NCBI GenBank assembly: GCA_019918135.1
Contig: WBZZ01001499.1
Location: 50,995 to 114,994 of the forward strand
Source of the DNA: Paulinella micropora
Taxonomy: Eukaryota > Cercozoa > Imbricatea > Euglyphida > Paulinellidae
Length of the DNA: 64,000 bases
Direction of reading: 5' to 3'
Of the stretch, positions 29,771 through 39,250 are shown one piece after another. The position numbers and the translations under genes were made by a program. Positions within the stretch are counted from its first letter, which is position 1, and each line of letters opens with the position of its first letter. The notes below the pieces were generated by a model. That model saw only the letters and a program-made list of their open reading frames with translations, did no database searches and had not been told where the DNA came from.

Positions 29771-31894
29771 ATGAGTGCTTCTGCGACGAAGGATGCGGCG
29801 ACTGTGATCCTGCAAGGCAAGGCGCCTGCGTTCATCGATGGTATTAAGGGGAGAAGCTGGGATGACTGGTTTGCGCAGGCAAGGGCGGATTTGTCCTCGG
29901 TCGAATGCTGGGAATATGTCGCGCCTTTGGCTGATGTACTGAGATGGCGGTCTGAGATTGAAGCTGAGCCTGCGGCGGGAGCACCGGATGCGGCTTACGG
30001 GGACCGGAAGGAGAACAAGAGAGAGGCTAAGGCGAGGGAGGCAAAGGCTCCTGCGGACGCAAAAGCTGGACCGGGGGCAGGAGATGGCATTACTTTGACC
30101 ATGCAACAGCGACGGAAGATCATAGCCAGAAGGACGCAGATCTTCATGTGGTTGTACAAAGCGCTAGAGTACGGATCGCCGGCGGAGAGGATTGTCCGAC
30201 ACTTGGTCAGAGAGCCTGCGCTGCGACCGGAGGAGCTCGTCGGCATCCTGCGTCAACGCTACCAAGGGAATGCGGCCCACCAGAAGCAGAAAAGGAACAG
30301 CATCGTAAGCAACTGGCAATTTAATGCTAAAGATGATATGATGGCACAGCTGAGGGACTTTATGAGTCATTGTGAGTTCCCAGAGGATCATGGTGAACCG
30401 GTCAGTGTCACACTGCAGATGCAGTTCGTGAAGACCGCCCTGGCAAAGTGTGCAGAGAAGCATTTGTGGAAGCCGTTCTTGGATGCGCAAGTTACCAATC
30501 CATCGCTGGAGTGGGACGACTTCGAAGCGGCCTTCGAAAGGAGAGTAATCGCTAATGAAGAGCAGAGGATGGCTACCAAAGAGGAGGCGGCGATGTGGGC
30601 GAACGGGCAAGCGAAAGGTGGCAAGAGCGACAAGGGGGATAAGGGCGGCAAGAGCGATAGGCCGAAGCTGGAGTGCTACAACTGTTCAAAAGGCCACAAG
30701 TACTTCAGGTGCATGGAGAAGTGTCGCATACCTGGGCACGAGCATGTAGGCAAGTCGTGCCCAACGCTCAAGGACAGGTACCGCAAGAAAATTCCTAAGG
30801 AAGAAAAACCGAAGAAAGATGTCGCGGCAAATGGAGGGAGAGACCAAGGACGCAAAGGTTCTGGTGCCCCGAGGAACCCCCCCGCCGCGGCCGTGTCGTG
30901 TATGGCGTTTGATCTAAGACGTCAAAGGCGAGCAACGATGGTTGATCCTGTTCCAAGATATGCAGTGGGTGAGGAGGAGTACCTGGCTCCGGCGGCGGAT
31001 GGTTCGGGACTGCGGGTGATACCTAAGAAGGGTGAGAAGACGTGTGGGTATGCATTTATGGCTCAGAATGAGACGAGGTTCGTTTTTGTGGCACCACCGG
31101 AGAGCGAGGCTGAAGGGAACCAAAGCAATGGGACGGTGAACGTGGCCGACTTCTGTACGGTGTTCAACAATGCTCCCCTGGCGGAGCTGCATTGGTGCAA
31201 GTGGTACTACAATCTCCGCATCTCTCCGGACGAATGGGAGCAATGGGCTAGTGGACTGTCGGGGGCTGAACCCTGTGGCAAAGACACGCCGGTACCCTTG
31301 GAATGTGAAGCGTGTAGTGTCACCCAGCTTGCCAAGCCCAAGATGTGCTCTAGATGCAAAATGGTGGCGTACTGCGATAGAGGGTGCCAGAGAATCGACT
31401 ACCCAGCCCATAAGGAGTTCTGCAAATGGACGCAGAACGAAGGCAAGGAAGACTGGGCTAAAGTCGTCGAGAGTGGCCGCGAGCCTCGGGGGTTGGGACC
31501 TCATAGTCTGAATGAAACGAGACGAAGAGGGGATGTGGCCTACAGAAGGCTGCTGAGGTATTGTACCGTCAGACCGGAAGTGGGGGAGAGTGCTATGGCG
31601 CTACAACCGAGGTACAACGACATCTTGCTGCTGATGGGCCCGCCCAAAGAAGCAAACGAGTATGTACAGGCGAGCTGGGACATACTCCAAGAGGCGAAGA
31701 GGCATGTGACCTCGGAACCGCAACGGGTGTTGCTACGTGCCAAAGAACGTTACTTCCCCTGGGTATATCAACTGTCTTCGATTGAGGCAGCTACAGAGCA
31801 GGCGTTGGCGCAACGGCGTGCTGGGCTAAACACATCAGCTACGACAATGGGTCGAAGTGGTGGCACTAGTGGTGTGATTGCAGGACAGGGGTAG
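29771..31894 (+). CDS. Copia element 1 Gag with MYND zinc finger
   Basis: 707 residues. The middle (residues about 110-280) is the helical UBN2-type capsid region found in Copia Gag. A nucleocapsid-like Cys/His cluster follows: CYNCSKGHKYFRC (C-x2-C-x3-H-x4-C, one residue shorter than the usual knuckle) and CRIPGHEHVGKSC. Near residues 515-550 is a complete MYND finger: CEAC, MCSRC, AYCDRGC, then H and C in PAHKEFC, with the spacing of protein-binding MYND domains. Gag packages element RNA; the MYND domain would add a protein-interaction surface, an unusual addition. Gag ends at one TAG, and the same frame then stays open into the protease region. Confidence 0.85.
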   Translation: MSASATKDAATVILQGKAPAFIDGIKGRSWDDWFAQARADLSSVECWEYVAPLADVLRWRSEIEAEPAAGAPDAAYGDRKENKREAKAREAKAPADAKAGPGAGDGITLTMQQRRKIIARRTQIFMWLYKALEYGSPAERIVRHLVREPALRPEELVGILRQRYQGNAAHQKQKRNSIVSNWQFNAKDDMMAQLRDFMSHCEFPEDHGEPVSVTLQMQFVKTALAKCAEKHLWKPFLDAQVTNPSLEWDDFEAAFERRVIANEEQRMATKEEAAMWANGQAKGGKSDKGDKGGKSDRPKLECYNCSKGHKYFRCMEKCRIPGHEHVGKSCPTLKDRYRKKIPKEEKPKKDVAANGGRDQGRKGSGAPRNPPAAAVSCMAFDLRRQRRATMVDPVPRYAVGEEEYLAPAADGSGLRVIPKKGEKTCGYAFMAQNETRFVFVAPPESEAEGNQSNGTVNVADFCTVFNNAPLAELHWCKWYYNLRISPDEWEQWASGLSGAEPCGKDTPVPLECEACSVTQLAKPKMCSRCKMVAYCDRGCQRIDYPAHKEFCKWTQNEGKEDWAKVVESGREPRGLGPHSLNETRRRGDVAYRRLLRYCTVRPEVGESAMALQPRYNDILLLMGPPKEANEYVQASWDILQEAKRHVTSEPQRVLLRAKERYFPWVYQLSSIEAATEQALAQRRAGLNTSATTMGRSGGTSGVIAGQG

Positions 31895-32794
31895 TCGGCT
31901 TACAGTGAAAGACGAGTTGGACGATGGGAAGAGGAGCGAACGGTCATCACACTAGAGGGCGGTGGAGGTGATCCAGTACCCCGGAATGTGATGGATGATG
32001 AAAAGAAGCCACCAAACACGCCGCCTACGCAGTTGGTTAGCGACAATGCACAAGATGGTGATGTGGAAATGACCAAGGAAGGGAGGTCTATGCAAGAAGG
32101 AGGGCTGCATCGCGATGGAGGAGGTACCTCTACTGGTGGAGAAGAAGACAAGGGACCTACAGCTCACATGGCTTTTGAAGATGGAGTAATGGGCGGGCAG
32201 GACCTGTATGAAGTCTATCTTGACTGTGGGTCGTCGCAGCACATGATTCCGATAGAAGACGCCCTAAGCAAGATTGGACAGGAGGAGGGGGTGGCAGTGA
32301 GAGGGATCTCTGGGCTCATCAAAACTGTGGCGATGGGGGATACGTCGTTTACAGGCATGAATGGAGAAGGTGGGCAGCAGGAGGTGGAGATGGGGGAGAC
32401 CTACGTCTTACCTACCCTTGATCGTACGCTATTCTCATCTGGTCGCCTACAGCGAACGGGTTACACAATAGTAATGCAAGATGACGAATTCTTCGTGATG
32501 AGGAAGAAGGTAATGGTAGAGGCATGCGAAAAGATTTTGACTGGGAGCTTCGATGCTGATACGTGTCAATACCGATTTCACGTGGCGAACCCACCTGGAT
32601 GGAGGAAAGAGAAGAAGGAATGCTCACCGTTCCCCGAATGCAACACTGCGTTTTGGTCTACCAGCATGAAACCAAGTACTACGGTGGACATGAGTGAGAT
32701 AAATGGCATATTTCACTTCGGGGAGACGATGGCACGTCAATTCTTGAAGCAAAATGGGCTGACACCGAAGGGAAAGGCGTCTACCCTGAGCTGA
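31895..32794 (+). CDS. Copia element 1 protease and pre-integrase part
   Basis: Same frame as Gag after one TAG; 31 sense codons separate that TAG from the first ATG at 31988. The aspartic protease signature is YLDCGSSQHMIP (Cys replaces the usual Ser of DSGAS). Later DRTLFSSGRLQRTGY matches the Copia protease end. The frame ends with HFGETMARQFL, the first half of the pre-integrase zinc domain. The matching CDCLAC pair lies in the next frame, so a frameshift near 32790 breaks the polyprotein. The protease would cut Gag-Pol in the particle. Confidence 0.8.
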   Translation, partial: SAYSERRVGRWEEERTVITLEGGGGDPVPRNVMDDEKKPPNTPPTQLVSDNAQDGDVEMTKEGRSMQEGGLHRDGGGTSTGGEEDKGPTAHMAFEDGVMGGQDLYEVYLDCGSSQHMIPIEDALSKIGQEEGVAVRGISGLIKTVAMGDTSFTGMNGEGGQQEVEMGETYVLPTLDRTLFSSGRLQRTGYTIVMQDDEFFVMRKKVMVEACEKILTGSFDADTCQYRFHVANPPGWRKEKKECSPFPECNTAFWSTSMKPSTTVDMSEINGIFHFGETMARQFLKQNGLTPKGKASTLS

Positions 32795-32805
32795 GGTGTG
32801 ATTGC

Positions 32806-35373
32806 TTGGCCTGTTCTACCACTAAGATTACTAAGCACTCGTCATTTGAGGGGGCGTCGCTAACGCTATGTGCAAAGACGGGAGAGGACTGGAGTGCAGA
32901 TGGTACCGGTCGTATACCGTTTCCGTTGTACGGCAACACGCCATATTGCCTGTTGTTTGTGGAGAACGTGTCTGGATACCTGAAAGGGCATTTGAACCAC
33001 ACGAGGGCATCAGACATTGCTGTCAAGCAGCTGGCTGCTGTGAGGGTGTGGTCGAAGACCCAGACGGGGAACGACATGAAACCGTTCCGGACGGACAAAG
33101 AGTGGATCTCGAATGCGGTGAAAGATTTCCTCAGAAGTGAGGGGATTGAGCCCCGGTTACCCGTTCGTGCGGACCCTAATAAGGATGCGTATGCTGAGGC
33201 AGGGATTCACATTGTTTTCTCATTGGCAGCTACGTTGCTAACCGCGAGGAGTGTGCCTGTCTACTTCTTACCTCTGGCGGTCGACTATGCTATCTTTCTC
33301 ATCAACATGCTAGCGAGAGCAGGGGCAAAGATGACGAGGCACGAGATGTTCTACAAAAGGCCAGCTCCACCCTTCTCCATCCTGAAGCCTTTTGGGTGCT
33401 TATGTGTGTACTACAAGGGTGGCAAGAAGGGCCAAGAGAAGGGAGTGCCAGGAGTGTTCATGGGGGTGAGCACAGAGGAGTCAGCCTATAAGGTGTGGAG
33501 TTACTACAAAGGTAAGCTGGTGACGACGGCGGACATGGTCGTCAGGGACTCTACTGTACATGGCTGGCCTGCTCTCTACCCACGGGGCAAGATGGCATCG
33601 TCACTGCAACACAGCTTCCAAACTGCCAACCCAGTTCGAGAGAAGGGGGCCGAAAAGGGCGAAAAACCCGGTGCATTTTTTACTGCAAGTGAACAGCGAC
33701 TGTTAGACAAATTGCTGGAAGTGGTAACTGGTGAAGATAAAAATGATACCGGGGAAGAGGGGTGCATAGTGGAAGACGTGGCGGACGGACCGGAAGTGTT
33801 TTCTGCACGTGATGGTGTTCCAACTGACGAAGCTGGGGTTGTGGAGCTGGTGGTCGTTGGGGACGAGGGGTCGAGTAGTGGTCGTGCCAGAAAGGTGGGA
33901 GCAGGGGCTACCGATGGGAAGGTCGGAAGGGCAGCTGCTGGTGCACCTTTGCCTCGTTCAGGAGCATTGCAGGGTCGTGCTGGAGCGGACCAGAAGAGAG
34001 ATGCAAGGGGGGTGCCAGTGGTGTGGACAGGTAACATCATTGACACATCCAACATAGTTGCAGGGGTGAGGAGCAGGAAGCCAACGAAGCCAACTAACTT
34101 CCGCTCTGGTGCATACTTGGTGACGGTCCCGATTCCTCATCGAGATGCTACTGCCTCAGGCAAATTTAACGACTCAAGGTTCAAGGACATCGACAAGCAC
34201 CTCAGGTTGGGTGCTATCGTGGAGCGTCATGTGTCAGAGAAGCCTCCGGGGCAACCACTGGTCCCAACAAGGTTTGTCGACTTTGAAAAGCGAGAGACGG
34301 TCGATGGTCCGGTAGTGGATACAAAGTCAAGGATTGCTGGCATTGGTTTCCGACAACCGGCGTGGCAGTACGATAGAGTGGATCTACCGACGTGTAGAGT
34401 TGAGTTGGTGTGGTCTACGTGTGCTCTTGTGGTATTGCAGGACCTTGATATATTTGGAATGGACGAGGAGAGTGCGTTCCCGCAGGTAAAGTTGCGGGTA
34501 CCGGTGTGGCTGCAACCTCCGGCTGGATACGCGCCACCTAATGTGGTATGGGAAGCTCTTGGGGGGGTCAACGGTTTGAAGCCCTCTGGCCACATTTATT
34601 GGAACGACCGAGTGGTTCCGACTCAGAAGAAGATGGGCTTCGTGCAGAGCATCCTGGAGCTGGTCATGTTCGGAAGGATTGATCCTGAGACGAAGAAGAC
34701 TGAAGTATTGACGTACCATGTCGATGATAACATTCATGCTGCAGCGTCTAAGGCAAGCCGAAAGGAATATGTGGAGAAGCTCAACGAGGAGTGGGGGAAC
34801 GTGAAGGATCTAGGCCCGGTCAAACAGTTCCTCTCGCTTGAGTTTGAGGTTAGTAGGAAGGGTGGAGAATACACCGTATCTATCTACCAACGCGAGTATA
34901 CGGAGACGTTGATGGCAAGGTTCAAGAGGAGCGACGGGCGTCCATGGATGCAGGCCAAGACGCCGTGGTTGCCGGAGGGATCGAAGATGGTGCCGGCGCT
35001 GGGGGAGTACTCGCCACAGGAGATTGTAGGGAGTTACATCTACTTGAAAGCGAGTTGCCCGGAGTCGGTTCTTCCGTTGAGTTACCTGGCTGAGCATCAG
35101 TCCGACAGGAGCAAGTTCGATTATCGAGCGGCGGAGCAGCTATTGCGCTATTTCCTGTTCGTCAAGAACAGGGGTGTTAAGTTCTCGTCGAATGGCAACC
35201 GTACGCCGGAGGCGGACTCAGATTCGTCCTTAGGAAATGGAAGTCGCATGTACTCGCGAACAGGGGGTGTGGTGTTCCTGGCGGATGGGCCTGTGATGGT
35301 GAGGGCTTCCAATCAGAAGCATTTGGCCACAGGCACGCAAGAGAGTGAAACCTATGCGGCTTCGGAGGTGTGA
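32806..35373 (+). CDS. Copia element 1 integrase, reverse transcriptase and RNase H
   Basis: 855 residues. The integrase core has FRTDKEW (second Asp) and KDAYAEAGI (Glu region). The first Asp region is diverged. A linker follows, with FGCLCVYYKGG and GVFMGVSTEESAYKVW. The reverse transcriptase has LDIFGMDEESAFPQVKL (motif A, altered), PPAGYAPP and YHVDDNIH (motif C, normally YVDD). RNase H starts at EADSDSSLGNG and includes GTQESETYAASEV. A shift at 35373 allows the frame to continue into VDNQATVC before a small inverted-repeat insertion cuts it. The unusual catalytic motifs suggest a degenerating copy. Confidence 0.85.
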   Translation: MACSTTKITKHSSFEGASLTLCAKTGEDWSADGTGRIPFPLYGNTPYCLLFVENVSGYLKGHLNHTRASDIAVKQLAAVRVWSKTQTGNDMKPFRTDKEWISNAVKDFLRSEGIEPRLPVRADPNKDAYAEAGIHIVFSLAATLLTARSVPVYFLPLAVDYAIFLINMLARAGAKMTRHEMFYKRPAPPFSILKPFGCLCVYYKGGKKGQEKGVPGVFMGVSTEESAYKVWSYYKGKLVTTADMVVRDSTVHGWPALYPRGKMASSLQHSFQTANPVREKGAEKGEKPGAFFTASEQRLLDKLLEVVTGEDKNDTGEEGCIVEDVADGPEVFSARDGVPTDEAGVVELVVVGDEGSSSGRARKVGAGATDGKVGRAAAGAPLPRSGALQGRAGADQKRDARGVPVVWTGNIIDTSNIVAGVRSRKPTKPTNFRSGAYLVTVPIPHRDATASGKFNDSRFKDIDKHLRLGAIVERHVSEKPPGQPLVPTRFVDFEKRETVDGPVVDTKSRIAGIGFRQPAWQYDRVDLPTCRVELVWSTCALVVLQDLDIFGMDEESAFPQVKLRVPVWLQPPAGYAPPNVVWEALGGVNGLKPSGHIYWNDRVVPTQKKMGFVQSILELVMFGRIDPETKKTEVLTYHVDDNIHAAASKASRKEYVEKLNEEWGNVKDLGPVKQFLSLEFEVSRKGGEYTVSIYQREYTETLMARFKRSDGRPWMQAKTPWLPEGSKMVPALGEYSPQEIVGSYIYLKASCPESVLPLSYLAEHQSDRSKFDYRAAEQLLRYFLFVKNRGVKFSSNGNRTPEADSDSSLGNGSRMYSRTGGVVFLADGPVMVRASNQKHLATGTQESETYAASEV

Positions 35374-35511
35374 TCTTGAGTCGGTGCGTAATATGATTCG
35401 GGCTCTGCCTTGGTCGGATGAAAACCCATTGAAAGACGAGTTGATGGCGACGCCGACCCTCAATGTCGACAATCAGGCTACGGTGTGTACTGCGCCGGAA
35501 TTCAAGTTGCG

Positions 35512-35597
35512 TAGGTGGGGTGGGTTTGCATCGCTATTTACCAGTCATTCACGGCGTGAAAAACCTTGAAATTTCAGGAAATCACCCACCCCACCTA
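35512..35597. mobile_element. Small foldback insertion (MITE-like) in RNase H
   Basis: TAGGTGGGGTGGGTTT on the left and AAATCACCCACCCCACCTA on the right form inverted ends of about 17-19 bases enclosing about 50 bases. The Copia RNase H frame stops being recognisable at its left edge and does not resume on the right, so truncation may have accompanied the insertion. Confidence 0.5.
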
Positions 35598-35644
35598 GCG
35601 ACACTCCACCACACTGCACCTTCCACTGGTTTTTTACACGTTAC

Positions 35645-35750
35645 TTCCTATCTATCTATCCGAGGCTATCTATCTATCTATCTGACTATCTATCTATCTA
35701 GCTAGCTATCCGAGGCTATCTATCTATCTATTACTAGTCAGTATAGACTG

Positions 35751-35817
<67 letters not shown>

Positions 35818-35880
35818 ATTCTACTAATCTACCTATCTATCTATATATATACCTTCCTACCTATCTATGCCGGATTTCAC
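35645..35880 (+). repeat. (TATC)n microsatellite block
   Basis: Long runs of TATC with scattered variants. Confidence 0.95.
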
Positions 35881-36330
35881 TCGAATTATACAGTGGCAAG
35901 GATTTCAGCAGACTGATGCCGGATTCATTAATAATAAACCTAATGTTTACCTGTTCATGATGTCTTAATATTGATATTAATGCTTATTATTGCACTTGGG
36001 AGGAAAAAAAAAAAAACCTATAATATTAATATTTCTATATATCAATATTCTTTATTACAATATGTCATCGATGTCACTTTTTCTGTAATATTATTATAAT
36101 AGTAATTATGACTTGAATATTAATAATATATGTTGCTGATGTTGTTGTCATAATTAATAATAGCATGTTGAAGGAATGCTTCCTTGTAATCAAACTTGAA
36201 CTTGATATTATATACTATAATAATATTTACATCATAGTAGAAATACAATATGAATGATTTTTTTTTTGCCACATTAATAACGAATTTGAATTATCAAAAA
36301 ACTCTTGCTTTTCTTAATTTATTAATTTTT
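35881..36330. other. AT-rich spacer, no gene seen
   Basis: Unique AT-rich sequence between microsatellite blocks; GATGCCGGATTCA-type fragments recur at 35868 and 35917. No frame or RNA structure is supported. Confidence 0.6.
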
Positions 36331-36339
36331 CCAATTGGA

Positions 36340-36479
36340 ATGCATGCACACACACACACAAACACAGCACAAACAAACAAAAACACACACACACACACAC
36401 TTGTCCTCTCTTCCTCTCCCTCCCTCCCTCTCTCTCTCTCGTTTTTTTTTTGTTTGTTTGTTTGTTTGTTTGTCTCAGG

Positions 36480-36530
<51 letters not shown>

Positions 36531-36743
36531 TTTTTGTTTGTTTGTTTGTTTGTTTGTTTGTCTCAGGCTACTACTACTACTACTACTACTCTTTTTATTT
36601 AAAGTATTTACGTTTTTATTTATTCACATACATACATACATACATACATATGTACATATGTACATACATACATACATACATACATACATACATACACATA
36701 TACATAGATACATACATACATACATACATACGATAAATACAGG

Positions 36744-36779
<36 letters not shown>

Positions 36780-37067
36780 TTCTTTTTATCTTATGTATTT
36801 ACGTATTTATTTATTCACATACATTCATACATACATAAGTACATACATGCATACATACATACATACATACCTACAAGACAATAAAAACAAACATAAACAC
36901 ATACACACACGCCTTCTCTCTACCTACCTACACACCTACCTTCTCTCTACCTACCTACCTACCTACCTTCTCTCTACCTACCTACCTGCCTACCTACGTA
37001 CCTACCTACGTACCTATACTATTCTATCCTATCCTATCCTATCCTATCTATCTATCTACCTATCTAC

Positions 37068-37111
<44 letters not shown>

Positions 37112-37155
37112 TTATCTGTCTGTCTGTCTGTCTATCTATCTACCTACCTACCTAC

Positions 37156-37187
<32 letters not shown>

Positions 37188-37400
37188 TAATATCTATCTA
37201 TCTTACTCTCATACACACACACCCCTTCTCTCTACCTAGATACACACCTTTCTTCTCTCTACCTTCCTACCTACGTACCTATCCTATCCTATACTATCCT
37301 ACCTACCTATCTATCTATCCATCTATCTATCTATCTATCTGTCTATCTATCTATCTATCTATCTGTCTGTCTGTCTATCTATCTTCCTGTTCCCTCAGGG
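36340..37400 (+). repeat. Compound microsatellite cluster
   Basis: Successive arrays of CA, TTTG, TAC, CATA, CTAC and TATC units. The long plus-strand ORF here (poly-Tyr, Thr and His) comes entirely from these repeats and is not a gene. Blocks are partly duplicated: TTTGTTTG followed by CTACTAC occurs twice. Confidence 0.95.
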
Positions 37401-37457
37401 TGCCCTTTCTCGCTTGTTGAGCCCGGAATAAAACCCACAGTGCTCTGTCGGTTTATA

Positions 37458-37733
37458 CTAGACTGTCGAACAGTCTGCGGACATCTCGGGATGCTCTAGT
37501 TCTCCGACGGGTCTGATCCTATCTATCCGATACTTTCTAATTTCGCTATCTAACATCTTTTCTACCTGACCGTCGTCAAAGACTACGAAGTGACTGGGCT
37601 TAGGCATCTTACGGACTTTAAGTCTCTCTCCCTTCTCGCATGGTTCTAAGACTTTTCCTTCTCTCTTAACTGACTGCCAGTTGTCTCCATATTCTTCCTT
37701 TGCCCATTCTTCTCCGAAAGCTACTCCCGGCAC
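37458..37733 (-). pseudogene. Copia element 2, segment after integrase
   Basis: A 91-residue frame with GEEWAKEEYGD, GKVLEPCEKGE, and FDDGQVEKML followed by RKYRIDRI. A small beta-barrel-like module of this kind often links integrase and RT in Copia polyproteins of protists. No catalytic motif. The stretch 37734-38169 is frame-broken linker. Confidence 0.4.
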
Positions 37734-38169
37734 ACTAACTCTCTCTCTCTCTCTCCTGTCAATGTATCTGCTTTACTGCTGCCTTCTTTTCTGGAGGTGG
37801 TTGTGTAACTGGTGTCCTAGCCTTTGCTTCTCGTTTCCCTCTCACTATGTTAGCTGATGTGATTTTGTCACTTTGCTCCCAAGTGAGGCCCTTTGTGGGC
37901 GCGTCTCCCTCTACGTACCTCCTATTAGGGTGATCTGCTTCGGGGCTTTGCGCCTCTAACGATGTGACGGGTGTTACCCCATCATCCTTGTTGTCAGCTA
38001 GTTCTACCTTCGACTCTGATGGAAGACCGGAATCTGGACGGTGAATGTCTTTTTCTTCCTGTAACTTCTCATGTTTGTCTAACTCCCCCTCATCTTTATG
38101 TTCGGGTTCGTCTAACGGCTGTTCTAGCTGGACGGTGTCATTACTCTCCCCCTCAGATTCCTCGTCGTC

Positions 38170-39156
38170 CTATCTAACTTCTCTGGGTGGGTGAGCATCC
38201 TTGCCAACTACATTGTGATTAAAGCGTACATTATGCACATTTGTGATGATTTTTCGACCATCCCAAACTCGGTATAGTTCCTTGAATACATCATATCCAA
38301 GTAACATTACACGCTTTCCCCTATAGTTGCCTTTGCCTACCTGCTTTCCTATGTACATTACACCTAAACATCCTATAGGCTTAAGTTGTCGGATAGCTGG
38401 CTTGTAGCCCAGACATTGCTCAAAAGGTGAGATTCCTTTCCTAGGCCCTGTCGTGGCTGGTAGAATGTTGTGCAATGTTGTGGCTGTGTGTTCCGTTTCC
38501 GCCCAAAATTGGGGTGGTAAATTAGCCTCGTATCGCATGGCCCGGGCTGGTCCTGCTATGATGTCGTGACCTTCTCAGCTATAGGATTGCCATCTTTATC
38601 ACCTGGAGCACTAGTCTTCCAAATAAATTGTAGAGGTTTCCACCACTCTATAATCTCAGTTGGGACATCGAACTCGTTGTCGCAAGTGATCTGTCTGACT
38701 TTCTTCCTGTCTGCCTCTCAAACCATGCTACCGCTTGCTTCAAACAATCTACAAACTCGTTCTTGTATCGTAGATAATAATCTTTGATGTACCCCGAGTA
38801 ATCGTCTGTAACGCAAAATTTATAGTACTTACCGTGAATTGACATTACCGCCCAAGGTCCGGAAGTATCTATGTGCAAAATCTCACAAGGGTAACTCGCT
38901 CTCCTAATTCTATTAACCTTAAATCTGGGTAACACTTTAGCTTTTCCCATCATACAGGCTTCACAAAATCTAACACTATCCTCGCTTTTCCCATCATACA
39001 GGCTTCACAAAATCTAACACTATCCTCGCTTCCTGTCACTTTTCTTCCCATTGCCTTGCCTAATGCATAGGTCTTTGGTAAAGCTTTATGCCCACTACAC
39101 TGATGTATGACATAAATGTCGACGGGCTTACCCTTCTTACCTTTCTCAGGATACAA
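38170..39156 (-). pseudogene. Copia element 2 integrase, split by a 44-base duplication
   Basis: The zinc-binding part, with IHQCSGHKALPK and FCEACMMGKA, is in 39156-38950. The catalytic core starts in 38953-38648 with LHIDTSGPWAV (first Asp) and VTDDYSGYIKDYY. The C-terminal part, 38538-38170, has a typical PPQFWAETEHTA and RNILPATT-like region (HNILPATTGPRK) with YKPAIRQLKPIGC. A perfect 44-base tandem duplication (38941-39028) shifts the frame right after the CxxC. The core end (Glu region) is lost in the gap to 38538. Confidence 0.8.
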
Positions 39157-39250
39157 TTGGCGTATGAAACGCTGCCTCTAGCTTCCTCGTTCTCACTTAC
39201 TCTCGCTTGCTTGCTCTCACTTTCTCTCTCTTTGGGGATTCCCGCCCCGC

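Noticed and set aside
36250-37239. 329-residue ORF rich in Tyr, Thr and His
   Set aside because: Entirely made from tetra- and trinucleotide repeats; no non-repetitive domain.
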